In this document: piece by piece, positions 35,926 to 44,343 of the stretch
Layout: every line of letters starts with the position of its first letter
How positions within the stretch are numbered: position 1 is the stretch's first letter
Assembly: GCA_020249435.1 (NCBI GenBank)
Contig: JADCFQ010000051.1
Location: 1 to 64,000 of the forward strand
Reading direction: 5' to 3'
DNA from: Roseomonas sp.
GTDB taxonomy: Bacteria; Pseudomonadota; Alphaproteobacteria; Acetobacterales; Acetobacteraceae
Length of the DNA stretch: 64,000 bases
Translations under genes and position numbers: made by a program
The notes under the pieces: generated by a model
Databases searched by the model: none
What the model was told of the DNA's origin: nothing
What the model saw: only the letters and a program-made list of their open reading frames with translations

Positions 35926-35955
35926 GAGGCCCGCAAAAAACCAAAGGGGCTTATT

Positions 35956-36921
35956 ATGCAAAGGCGCCATATCCTGCTTGGCCTGACCGGCACTGCCTTG
36001 ACAAGCCCCGCCATTGCGCAAGGCGCCTGGCCCAATCGCCCCTTGCGCATGATTGTGCCCTTCACGCCCGGTGCGGCGACGGATGCCATGGCGCGGCTTG
36101 CCGCGACCAAAATTGCCGATGCGCTTGGCGTGACTGTGGTGGTGGAAAATCGCGCCGGCGCGAATGGCGCGGTTGGTAGCCAGGCCGTGCTGCAATCGGC
36201 GGCTGATGGCTATACGCTGCTTGGGTCCGCTTCCATTCATCCCATGGCGCGCCATGTCATGAAGAACGCGCCCTATGATCCGGTGCAGGATTTCGTGGCG
36301 GTTGCGCGCACGGCACGCGGCCCCTTGGTGCTGGTGATGAACCCGCGCCTGCCGCAAACCACCATCCCCGCCGTGGTGGAAGCCGCAAAGCGCGAACCCG
36401 CCAAATGGTCCTTCGCCACATCCTCCCTTGGGGCGGCGGGGCATTTGGGCAGCATTGAATTCAACCGCCTGACCGGGGCGAATATCGAAATTGTCGGCTA
36501 TCGCGGTTCCGCGCCGGCGCTGACGGATGTTGCGGCCGGTAATGCGCAGCTGATGTTCGATCCGGTGCTGGCGACGCTGCCCATGGTGCGCGCGGGGCAA
36601 TTGCGCGGGCTTGGCGTGGCCACCGCTGCGCGCACACCCTTGGCGCCGGATTTGCCCACCCTCACGGAAGCCGGGCTGCCCGGTTTTGAATTCTATTCCT
36701 GGTATGGCGTTTGGGCGCCGCGTGGCGTGCCAGTTGAAATCTTGCAGCGGCTCAATCGCATTCTGGTGGATGGCATGCGTGAGGCTGCAACGGTGCAACG
36801 CCTGAGCGGCCTTGGGTTTGAGCCTGTGGCGGAAACAGTGGACGAAGCCGAGGCCTTCATCCGCGCCGATGTGGCGCGCAATGCGGAATTGCTGCGGCTC
36901 GCGAATTTCCAGCCGGAGTAA
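35956..36921 (+). CDS. Bug/TctC-type tripartite tricarboxylate receptor (first copy)
   Basis: A 321-residue periplasmic binding protein with signal peptide MQRRHILLGLTGTALTSPAIAQ. WPNRPLRMIVPFTPGAATDAMAR and VVENRAGANGAVGSQAV are the two Bug-family ligand-loop regions. It binds small carboxylated compounds for TctAB-type transport. No tctA or tctB gene is in the window. ATG 35956 is chosen because the signal begins there; in-frame upstream ATGs add a non-signal leader. Ligand unknown; CoxL-like and hydantoinase genes nearby may act on it. Confidence 0.9.
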   Translation: MQRRHILLGLTGTALTSPAIAQGAWPNRPLRMIVPFTPGAATDAMARLAATKIADALGVTVVVENRAGANGAVGSQAVLQSAADGYTLLGSASIHPMARHVMKNAPYDPVQDFVAVARTARGPLVLVMNPRLPQTTIPAVVEAAKREPAKWSFATSSLGAAGHLGSIEFNRLTGANIEIVGYRGSAPALTDVAAGNAQLMFDPVLATLPMVRAGQLRGLGVATAARTPLAPDLPTLTEAGLPGFEFYSWYGVWAPRGVPVEILQRLNRILVDGMREAATVQRLSGLGFEPVAETVDEAEAFIRADVARNAELLRLANFQPE

Positions 36922-37018
36922 CGGGCGCAGTAACATCCGCGCCCGGAAGGCCCTTCCTGCTTGCAGCCGGCGCCGCCTGACGCCATTGTGAGGGGGTATT
37001 CAGACCGGGCATCACTTC

Positions 37019-37999
37019 ATGGAAAATTTCCATCGCCGCTCCCTTCTGGCGCTGAGCACTGCATTTGCTGCCAGCCCCAATGCGCTCCACGCGCAAGCCG
37101 CCTGGCCGGATCGGCCGGTGCGGATCATTTGCGCCTTTCCGGGGGGCTCGACGCCGGACCTCGCGGCGCGGGCGATTGCGCCGCATTTGCAGCAGGTGTT
37201 GGGCCAGCCGGTGATTGTGGAAAATCGTGCCGGCGGTGGCGGGCATATCGGCACGGAAGCCGTGGCGCGCGCCACCGATGGCCATACGCTTGGCGTCACG
37301 ATTGGTGGGCCGGGCAGCACGGCGAAAATCCTGAACCCGGCGCTGGGCTATGATCCCGCAACAGATTTGGCGCCGATCAGCCTTTTGGCGCGGCTACCCT
37401 TTGTGCTGGTGGTGCATCCTTCCGTGCCCGCGCGCAATGCCGCCGAGTTTGTGGCTTTCGCCAAGGCCAATCCGGGTAAGATCAGCTATGCCTCCACCGG
37501 GCCGGGCACGCTTTCCCATCTGGTGATGGAAGATTTGGCGGCGTCCCAGGGGTTTGAGGCAGTGCATGTGCCCTATCGCGCCGTGGGTCAGGCGGTGCTG
37601 GATTTGGTGGCGGGGCGCATCCATGCGTTTTTCGCGGCAACTGGCGGTGTGCTGGGCCAGGTGCGGGATGGTTCCGTGCGCGCTTTGGCGGTGACGAGTG
37701 CAGAGCGTTTCCCCGCCTTGCCTGAGGTGCCGACCATGGCGGAAGCGGGCGTGCCTTCCGGCCCGGCCGTTGCCTGGATTGGGCTTTTTGCGCCGGCGGG
37801 TTTTCCTGCGGATCGTATTGCGCGCCTTGCTGAGGAAACCGGCAAGGCACTTGCTGTGCCCGATCAGCGCCGCGCTTTGGAAACCGCGGGCTTTACCGTG
37901 GTGGGGAGTGATACGGGAACATTCCGCGCGCTGCTCGCTTCCGATATTGCGCGCTGGGGTGGCTTGATTCGCCGGTTGGGGCTGAAGCCGGAAAGCTGA
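37019..37999 (+). CDS. Bug/TctC-type tripartite tricarboxylate receptor (second copy)
   Basis: A 326-residue Bug receptor with signal peptide MENFHRRSLLALSTAFAASPNALHAQ. It shows the same two loop motifs (WPDRPVRIICAFPGGSTPDLAAR; VIVENRAGGGGHIGTEAV) as the preceding gene, 97 bp upstream, but is clearly divergent from it. The pair probably binds different ligands. It ends 2 bp before the convergent flavodoxin stop. Confidence 0.9.
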   Translation: MENFHRRSLLALSTAFAASPNALHAQAAWPDRPVRIICAFPGGSTPDLAARAIAPHLQQVLGQPVIVENRAGGGGHIGTEAVARATDGHTLGVTIGGPGSTAKILNPALGYDPATDLAPISLLARLPFVLVVHPSVPARNAAEFVAFAKANPGKISYASTGPGTLSHLVMEDLAASQGFEAVHVPYRAVGQAVLDLVAGRIHAFFAATGGVLGQVRDGSVRALAVTSAERFPALPEVPTMAEAGVPSGPAVAWIGLFAPAGFPADRIARLAEETGKALAVPDQRRALETAGFTVVGSDTGTFRALLASDIARWGGLIRRLGLKPES

Positions 38000-38001
38000 G
38001 A

Positions 38002-38493
38002 TCAGAATATTCCGGCGGCTAAGCCAGCAGCAAAAGCGGCGCCGAGTTCTTCGCAGCGCGCAACATCAGCGGCGCTGATGATCTTGGGTGCGGCGATGGC
38101 TTCCGGCGTTTGCGCGCCGGTGATCACGATCAGCGGCTCGGCAATGGGTTTCAGCCGCCAGCCTGTCGCGATGCGCGCAATCTGCCGCGCGGCACCGGTG
38201 CCATCGGACCCCGCGCAGATCATGGTCGCGTAAGGCCGGCCCTGGATTTGATCCAGCAACGGATAATAGCAGCGATCGAAGAAATCCTTCATCACGCCGG
38301 CCATGGAAGCCAGGTTTTCAGGGGTGGCGAAGATATAGCCATCGGCTGCCAGCAAATCCTCTGGCGCCGCTTCGCTGGCGTGCAGGCCACCAACGGCGGT
38401 ACTGCCTTCCGCCATGGCGCCTTCCAGCGCGGCCTGAGCCATCTGGCGCGCGCCATCCGTCATGGAATGGTGAATGACGAGAAGAGTTTTCAT
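38002..38493 (-). CDS. Flavodoxin/NADPH-dependent FMN reductase-like protein
   Basis: A 163-residue flavodoxin-fold protein. The first strand and phosphate loop MKTLLVIHHSMTDGARQMA, the second segment DGYIFATPENLASMAGVMKDFFDR and a third CAGSDGTGAARQI fit an FMN-binding NAD(P)H-quinone-reductase-like protein. It is the last gene of the run that begins with arsRC at 43174, 6 bp after the solute-binding protein stop. Possible role: quinone or organoarsenical redox, or unrelated to arsenic. Confidence 0.8.
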   Translation of the reverse strand: MKTLLVIHHSMTDGARQMAQAALEGAMAEGSTAVGGLHASEAAPEDLLAADGYIFATPENLASMAGVMKDFFDRCYYPLLDQIQGRPYATMICAGSDGTGAARQIARIATGWRLKPIAEPLIVITGAQTPEAIAAPKIISAADVARCEELGAAFAAGLAAGIF

Positions 38494-38499
38494 GCCAAT

Positions 38500-40083
38500 T
38501 CAGCGCCGGATCAGACCCTGCGGCAGGAAGGCACCATTGTAGTAGGGCACTGCTGAAACCGGCTTGCGCGCCGCATAGACATAGGCCGGGTAGTAGATCA
38601 TCAGCATGATCGCTTCCTCACCAATCGCGATATCGGTGGCTTGCGCGAAAAGCTCATTCCGTTTGGTTTCATCCATGGTCTTCAGCGCTTCTGCCACCAG
38701 CGCATCGGCGCGCGGGCTGGAATGGCGGGTGCGATTGGCGGTGCCAAGCCCGGCATCTCGATTGAAGGTATGGAGCAGTGCGCGATAGGCGTAGCTGATG
38801 TTATCCGCGCCATATTGCGCGGCCATCACTGTGAAGGTCTGCCGTGCGGCAGCCAGGAAATAGGCCGCATTGGGCATGGTTTGCACTTCGGTCTTCACGC
38901 CAATGCGCGTCCAGAATTGTGCAATGGCTTGCGCAACCTTTTCATCATTCGGGTAGCGGTCATTGGTGGCGTGGATGGTGATTTGAAACCCGTTCGGATA
39001 GCCCGCTTCCGCCAGAAGCCGCCGCGCGCGATCCGGTTCAAACGCCACAGGCTTGAGGCGCGGGGAGGTGCCAGGTGTGCCCGGCGGCAGCACATCAGAT
39101 GCGACGGAAGCGGCACCTTCCATGACGCGATCCACAATCGCTGCGCGATTGATGGCATGGGATAGCGCCAACCTGACCCGCACATCCTTGAGCGGATTTT
39201 TCGTCATAGCCTGGCCGTTATTGTCGCGAATATGCGGGGAGATATCGCGATCCATATCCAGCGCCACATACATCACGCGCATGCCCGCGATTTGGGAGAC
39301 ATCAATCGCCGCATTGCTGCGCAGCCGCGCCAGATCGGGGATCGAGACCTCATCTATCGCCTGCACATCACCCGAGAGCAGCGCGGCGATGCGCCCGGAA
39401 TCATTCGGGATGACGCGGAATTGCACTTCTTCAAATTCCGGCCTTTGGCCGAACCAATGCGGGTTGCGGCGCATGGTGACGAATTCGCCGAAGCGGTAAT
39501 CCACCAGTGTATAGGGGCCGGAGAAAAGCCGCGCCTTGCCGGCGTTGAAATCCGCGGGCTTGAAATCCTCACCGAGTGATGCGGCGACGATGGCGATTTC
39601 CGTCAGGTCCTCCGCCATGAAGGGGTAGGGTTCTTCCGTTTTGACCAGCAGGCGCTGCGCATCAAGAATCTCGATATCCTTGATGGCGCGGACAAAAATT
39701 TGATAGCCGCCGGCGGAGCCTTCCAGGCGCGGAATACGCCGGATGGAAAAGGCCACATCCTGCGCGGTGATGGGGCTGCCATCGCTGAATTTCGCTGCTG
39801 GGTTCAGCGTGATTTCCCAGGCACGGCCATCACCGACCGCGCGCCAGGATTGCGCAATGGCGGGCGTGGGTTTGCCATCTGGGGTCATGCCGATCAACCG
39901 CGCATGGCAACCGCGCAGCAGGTTCTGTTCGCCTGCCAAGCGGAATTGCGGGTCCATGGAAGTGGGGCTGAGCTTGACGCCAACGCGCAGCACACCGCCC
40001 GGCATGGGCTGCGCTGTGGCGCCTTGGGTCAGCACAAACAGGCTTGCACCGAAGCCTGCGAGAAATTCGGAACGTTTCAGCAT
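38500..40083 (-). CDS. ABC transporter solute-binding protein, family 5 (peptide/nickel type)
   Basis: A 527-residue SBP_bac_5 protein with a probable signal peptide (MLKRSEFLAGFGASLFVLTQGATAQ). The domain starts with GVLRVGVKLSPTSMDPQF. WEITLNPAAKFSDGSPITAQDVAFSIRR is the family signature, and VRLALSHAINRAAIVDRVMEG is the second landmark. Start ATG 40083 follows AAGGGGG. A longer frame extends upstream into arsJ but is non-coding. No permease or ATPase genes are adjacent, so it is an orphan receptor. It lies 34 bp after arsJ in the same direction. Confidence 0.88.
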   Translation of the reverse strand: MLKRSEFLAGFGASLFVLTQGATAQPMPGGVLRVGVKLSPTSMDPQFRLAGEQNLLRGCHARLIGMTPDGKPTPAIAQSWRAVGDGRAWEITLNPAAKFSDGSPITAQDVAFSIRRIPRLEGSAGGYQIFVRAIKDIEILDAQRLLVKTEEPYPFMAEDLTEIAIVAASLGEDFKPADFNAGKARLFSGPYTLVDYRFGEFVTMRRNPHWFGQRPEFEEVQFRVIPNDSGRIAALLSGDVQAIDEVSIPDLARLRSNAAIDVSQIAGMRVMYVALDMDRDISPHIRDNNGQAMTKNPLKDVRVRLALSHAINRAAIVDRVMEGAASVASDVLPPGTPGTSPRLKPVAFEPDRARRLLAEAGYPNGFQITIHATNDRYPNDEKVAQAIAQFWTRIGVKTEVQTMPNAAYFLAAARQTFTVMAAQYGADNISYAYRALLHTFNRDAGLGTANRTRHSSPRADALVAEALKTMDETKRNELFAQATDIAIGEEAIMLMIYYPAYVYAARKPVSAVPYYNGAFLPQGLIRR

Positions 40084-40117
40084 GGCGGCCCCCTTTGTCA
40101 GGCGCCAAGTCTTACGC

Positions 40118-41332
40118 TCAGTGCGCTTTCGCGCAAGCGGCGCGGTCCGCCGGCAGGGCAAGTGTGATGGCCCAGCAAAGCCCGAGCATGACCGCCGCCC
40201 CCGCCAAGGCGCCCATGATGCCCGCCATTTGATAGAGCAAACCCGAAAGCAGTGTGCCGGCGAAACGCCCGGCAGCATTGGCGGCGTAGTAGAAGCCGAC
40301 ATCCTCGGCGGCTTTTTTGGAGCCCGCGTAAGCCAGGATGAGATAGGAATGCAGTGAGGAATTCACCGCAAAGGCAAAACCAAACACCAAAAGCCCGAGC
40401 ACCAGCACCAGATCGGCACGGCCCGCTTGCAACCATAGTGACACCATCAGCGCGGGTGGTATCACCGCAAGGCCAAGGCACCAGAGGCGCGCCACCGGCA
40501 CCTCGGCGCTCAGCCCATCGGCGCTACGCTGGATCAAGGATGGCGCCACCGCCTGCACCAACCCATAGCCAATCGTCCAAATGGCGAGGAAACCGCCCAC
40601 CGCCGCAAAGCTCCAGCCCGAAGAATAGAGAAACACGGGAAGGGCGACGACAAACCAGACATCGCGCGCGCCGAATAGCAGGATGCGCGCGGCGGCCAGC
40701 AGATTGACGCCGCGATCCCGCGCCATGAATTCGCGCATGGAGGCTGACGCCTTGGCCTTGCCCATCATCGGCGGCAGGGATGCGACAACACCCAGCAACA
40801 CCAAGCCTAGCAGTGCGGCCATCAACCAAAGCGCGCCCTGAAAGCCAAGCGCTTCCAGCAACACACCGCCCAGGAAGAACCCAACGCCTTTCATGGCATT
40901 CTTGCTGCCGGTGAACCAAGCTACCCAACGGAGCAGCCGGCCCGAGGCATCGCCCGCCGTGAGTTTGATCGCGGATTTGGAGGCGGTTTTGGTGATATCC
41001 TTCGCAATGCCGCAAATGCCTTGCGCGATCACCACCCAAACCAGCGCCATGGCCGGCACCCAATGCGGCGATAACGCTGACAGCATCAGGAAACCCGCGA
41101 TTTGTGCGGTAAGCCCCACCGCCAGCATGCGCGCAATGCCAAAACGTGTCGCCAGCCAGCCGCCAATCAGATTGGCACCGATGCCCGCAGCCTCATACAA
41201 CAAAAACAGAAACGCCAGCGCAAAGGGCGAATAGCCAAGCTTTTGGAAATAGAGCAGCACCAGCATGCGCAAAGCGCCATCAGTCAGCGTAAAACCCCAA
41301 TAGGCGGCAGTGACGATGGCGTAGTTGCGCAT
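40118..41332 (-). CDS. arsJ: Organoarsenical efflux MFS transporter ArsJ
   Basis: A 404-residue major-facilitator protein with about 11-12 helices. Characteristic ArsJ features include the N-terminal AIVTAAYWGFTLTDGALRML, the stretch ICGIAKDITKTASKSAIK, and the ending rich in FYYAANAAGR. ArsJ exports 1-arseno-3-phosphoglycerate made from arsenate by a dedicated GAPDH. That partner gene ends 1 bp upstream. ATG 41332 (MRNYAIVTAAYWG) is the normal start; the longer in-frame extension lies inside gapdh. Confidence 0.92.
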   Translation of the reverse strand: MRNYAIVTAAYWGFTLTDGALRMLVLLYFQKLGYSPFALAFLFLLYEAAGIGANLIGGWLATRFGIARMLAVGLTAQIAGFLMLSALSPHWVPAMALVWVVIAQGICGIAKDITKTASKSAIKLTAGDASGRLLRWVAWFTGSKNAMKGVGFFLGGVLLEALGFQGALWLMAALLGLVLLGVVASLPPMMGKAKASASMREFMARDRGVNLLAAARILLFGARDVWFVVALPVFLYSSGWSFAAVGGFLAIWTIGYGLVQAVAPSLIQRSADGLSAEVPVARLWCLGLAVIPPALMVSLWLQAGRADLVLVLGLLVFGFAFAVNSSLHSYLILAYAGSKKAAEDVGFYYAANAAGRFAGTLLSGLLYQMAGIMGALAGAAVMLGLCWAITLALPADRAACAKAH

Positions 41333-41333
41333 G

Positions 41334-42377
41334 TCAGAGGCCGCGCGATTCCAAGATGCAGGCCAGATCCACCATGCGGCAGGCATAGCCCATTTCATTG
41401 TCATACCAGGCGTAGATTTTCGCCATGGTACCATCCGTCACCAAGGTGGATGGCGCATCAATGATGGAACTCCGCGTATCCCGCGCATAATCGACGGAAA
41501 CCAAAGGCCGTTCCTCATAGCCTAGAATACCGGCCAGCGGGCCTTCGGCGGCGGCACGGAACAGCGCGTTCAATTCCTCGGCGCTGGTCGCGCGCTGCAC
41601 CTCAAACACGCAATCGGTGAGGGAAGCATTCAAAACAGGCGCGCGCACCGCATGGCCATTCAGCTTACCCTTGAGTTCGGGATAGATCAGCGCAATCGCC
41701 GTTGCACTCCCGGTAGTAGTGGGTTGCAAGGACAGCATGGCGGAACGCGCGCGGCGCAAATCCTTATGTGGCGCATCCACCACTACATTGGTATTGGTGG
41801 GGTCGTGGATGGTGGTGATCTGACCATGCCTGATCCCAATCGCCTCATGCACCACCTTCACCACGGGGGCGAGGCAATTGGTGGTGCATGATGCGGCGGT
41901 GACAATCGGGTGGCGCGCGGGATCATACAGCGCATCATTCACGCCCACCACGATATTGAGCACCGATGCTTCCTTGACCGGTGCGGCGACAATCACGCGC
42001 TTCGCCCCGCGGTCCAGATGGCCGCGCAAAGTGGCCTCCGTCAGGAATTTGCCGCTACATTCCAGCACCAGATCAACGCCCAAATCACCCCAGGGAATCG
42101 CTGCCGGGGTCGCGGATTCCGTGAAGCCGATGCGCTTGTCGCCAATGCGCAAAGCATCCGCGCCCTCCGCCGCGATGGGCGCGCGCCAACGGCCCTGCAC
42201 GCTATCGAAGGTGAGCAAATGTGCGGTGGCTGCCGCGCCGCCCTTCACCTCATTCACATGCACAATATCCAGCCGATTGGCGCGGCGTGGATCATCCTCA
42301 CCACGCTCCGCCGCGCCGAAAGCGGCACGAAATGCCAGGCGGCCAATGCGGCCCATGCCATTGATGCCAACCCTCAT
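41334..42377 (-). CDS. ArsJ-associated glyceraldehyde-3-phosphate dehydrogenase
   Basis: A 347-residue [15 protein letters not shown] is the NAD loop, ASCTTNC places catalytic Cys164, and [14 protein letters not shown] closes the enzyme. In ars operons such a GAPDH uses arsenate in place of phosphate to make 1-arseno-3-phosphoglycerate, which ArsJ exports. Its start overlaps the arsRC stop (ATGA, 42374-42377) and arsJ follows after 1 bp. This context, more than sequence, separates it from the glycolytic enzyme. Confidence 0.92.
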   Translation of the reverse strand: MRVGINGMGRIGRLAFRAAFGAAERGEDDPRRANRLDIVHVNEVKGGAAATAHLLTFDSVQGRWRAPIAAEGADALRIGDKRIGFTESATPAAIPWGDLGVDLVLECSGKFLTEATLRGHLDRGAKRVIVAAPVKEASVLNIVVGVNDALYDPARHPIVTAASCTTNCLAPVVKVVHEAIGIRHGQITTIHDPTNTNVVVDAPHKDLRRARSAMLSLQPTTTGSATAIALIYPELKGKLNGHAVRAPVLNASLTDCVFEVQRATSAEELNALFRAAAEGPLAGILGYEERPLVSVDYARDTRSSIIDAPSTLVTDGTMAKIYAWYDNEMGYACRMVDLACILESRGL

Positions 42378-43174
42378 GCCCGCGCTCCCGCCATTGGATT
42401 GCCCAAAGCTTCAACCCTTGCCTGCAACGCCATGCGATCGAGCGTGGTGAAGGGAAGGCTTGTGAAGATATCCAGCCGGCGCCGCAGCGCTGCGTAAAGT
42501 TCGTTCAGAAGCGTCGCGCGTTCAGCGCCGGCGCCTGTGAATTTCGCCGGGTCCGGCAAGGGCCAGGCCGCGCTGGTGATGGTATCGCCGAAATCCGGGC
42601 AGCGCTGACCTTCCAGCGTATCGCAAAGCGCAATGACGAAATCGAAACGCGGCGCTTCGGGGCCGGTAAACTCCTCCCAGGATTTGGAGCGCAAAGGCGC
42701 CACATCATGCCCAAGCGCCTGAAGCTGCGCGAGCACTTCCGGCAGCGGCCCATCGGGCGCGGGTTCCGACCCGGCCGAATAGGCGCGAAAACGCCCGCCG
42801 CCGATGCGGTTCAGAATGGCTTCCGCCATGATGGAACGCGCCGAATTGCGTGTGCAGAGAAACAGCACCCGCATGGCCCGGCCCGGGGCGGTGATGGGCG
42901 CCGTTGCCCCACCCAGAAACCCGACCAGCGCAGCAAAGGCCGCCGGGGCGCTGGCATAAAGCACCTGGCGCCCCTGGCGCTGCGGCGTGATCAGCCCGGC
43001 ATCTTCCAGCGCGCGCAAGTGAAAGGAAAGCGTGGAAGGCGGCACGCCCAGCGCCTCGGCAAGGTCGCCTGCCGGCAGGCCCTCAGGCCCTGCCCCTTGC
43101 AGGTTTTGGATCAGGGCCAGCCGGGTGGGCTGGCCCAAGGCGGCAAAAGCCGCAGCGGCGGATTCTGTTTCCAT
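42374..43174 (-). CDS. ArsR-ArsC fusion: winged-helix repressor joined to arsenate reductase
   Basis: A 266-residue fusion. Residues 1-95 form an ArsR-type wHTH ([11 protein letters not shown]...[25 protein letters not shown]). Residues 101-235 form a low-molecular-weight-phosphatase-type arsenate reductase with P-loop [12 protein letters not shown] (Cys107, Arg113, Ser114). Cys184 and Cys192 ([12 protein letters not shown]) are candidates for the relay pair of thioredoxin-coupled ArsC. The HTH part has no cysteine at all; the usual ArsR metal motif ELCVCDL reads GLPAGDL. It is first in the operon and has a palindrome over its promoter. Sensing may depend on the ArsC half. Confidence 0.93.
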   Translation of the reverse strand: METESAAAAFAALGQPTRLALIQNLQGAGPEGLPAGDLAEALGVPPSTLSFHLRALEDAGLITPQRQGRQVLYASAPAAFAALVGFLGGATAPITAPGRAMRVLFLCTRNSARSIMAEAILNRIGGGRFRAYSAGSEPAPDGPLPEVLAQLQALGHDVAPLRSKSWEEFTGPEAPRFDFVIALCDTLEGQRCPDFGDTITSAAWPLPDPAKFTGAGAERATLLNELYAALRRRLDIFTSLPFTTLDRMALQARVEALGNPMAGARA

Positions 43175-43176
43175 GA

Positions 43177-43192
43177 TTCCAGTATAGTGGAA
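43177..43192 (-). promoter_or_regulatory. Operator-like palindrome and -10 box of the ars operon
   Basis: TTCCA (43177-43181) and TGGAA (43188-43192) flank a TATA-centred core, an interrupted palindrome just ahead of the arsRC start. On the minus strand it contains TATACT (43186-43181), a good -10 box only 6 bases before the ATG at 43174. The predicted start site then falls at the start codon, which suggests a leaderless mRNA. No good -35 was found. Confidence 0.5.
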
Positions 43193-43236
43193 ACATGGCC
43201 TGATGCACGTGAAGCTTTCATGACAGGGCGGGCGCC

Positions 43237-44343
43237 CTACCAGCCATTCACCCGATCCCAGACGGCAATCACCTCATCACCGCCATCGACCACGTAATAA
43301 CGGTCATGCGCGGCAACCGTCAGGCAGGTATGGTTCGGCGCCACGCGCACCAGGGCGCCGACGGGAAGTTCCGCAAAAGGCAGCGGGCCGGCGCCACGCA
43401 CTTCGCCATGTTCCTGATGGGTGCGCACGACAATCGCCTCCCCAAAGGACCATTTGCCGTGTCGGTCCAGCATGACGCCAAAGCCAAGATCACGCGGCGC
43501 TGCCTGGGTGCTGCGATCCTTAGACAGCGCAATGCCGCCCGCATCAATCAGCACCGCATTGCGATCCTGCTTGCAAGAGGTCACAGCGGACAACACCGTC
43601 ACCGCAATATCCTCCATGCCATGCGTGCCGATCTGGCCCTGGAACAAATCGCCGAACATATAGACGCCCGCGCGAATATCCGTGATGCCCGCCATGGATT
43701 GCCCGTAAAGCGCGGTGGGTGAAGACCCGGCCGAGACAACGCGCGGCGTGATGCCCATGCCGCGCAAACGTTCGGCGGCGAGCACCGCGCCGGCGCGTTC
43801 CGCTTCCGCCACCTTGCGCATGCCGTCTTCGCTGCGTTCCGCATAGGAATGGCCGGCATGGGTCATGATGCCGGCGCATTTTTTTCCAAGGCGTTGGGCG
43901 ATTTCAGCAAGCTTGTCGGAATCGGGCGCAATGCCGCCGCGACCCTCACCACAATCAACCTCAATCAAGGTCGGCAAAATGCCCGGATGGGCAGCGATGG
44001 CACTGGCGACATCCGCATCATCGGTGATGATCTTCACATCATTGCCCTGCGCGTTCAGCGCCGCAATCGCGTCCAGCTTTTGCGGCGTGATGCCGACCGC
44101 GTAAATCTGATCGCGATAGCCACCACCGGCGAAATACCGCGCCTCGGCCACCGTGCTGACGGTGATCGGCCCATGATCCGGCGCGGCCAGGGCCGCGACC
44201 GCCAGGCTTTTCGCCGTTTTCATATGCGGACGAAGTTTCAAGCCAGGATGGCGCGCCACGGCCTCGGCCATGCGCGCCAGATTGCGCTTCAAAATGCCAA
44301 GTTCCAGCACCAGGCAAGGGGTGTGCAGATCATCCAGCTTCAT
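43237..44343 (-). CDS. DSD1-type PLP enzyme (D-threonine aldolase/D-serine dehydratase family)
   Basis: A 368-residue fold-type III PLP enzyme. The N-terminal alanine-racemase-like barrel carries the PLP lysine Lys42 in RPHMKTAK. The C-terminal D-serine-dehydratase-like domain carries the metal pair in PNHTC (His, Cys). Enzymes of this family split D-threonine, D-threo-3-hydroxy amino acids or dehydrate D-serine. Its start overlaps the stop of the M81 peptidase gene (ATGA, 44340-44343), so it is third in the run starting at 46969. The ars operon starts 62 bp downstream. Confidence 0.88.
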   Translation of the reverse strand: MKLDDLHTPCLVLELGILKRNLARMAEAVARHPGLKLRPHMKTAKSLAVAALAAPDHGPITVSTVAEARYFAGGGYRDQIYAVGITPQKLDAIAALNAQGNDVKIITDDADVASAIAAHPGILPTLIEVDCGEGRGGIAPDSDKLAEIAQRLGKKCAGIMTHAGHSYAERSEDGMRKVAEAERAGAVLAAERLRGMGITPRVVSAGSSPTALYGQSMAGITDIRAGVYMFGDLFQGQIGTHGMEDIAVTVLSAVTSCKQDRNAVLIDAGGIALSKDRSTQAAPRDLGFGVMLDRHGKWSFGEAIVVRTHQEHGEVRGAGPLPFAELPVGALVRVAPNHTCLTVAAHDRYYVVDGGDEVIAVWDRVNGW

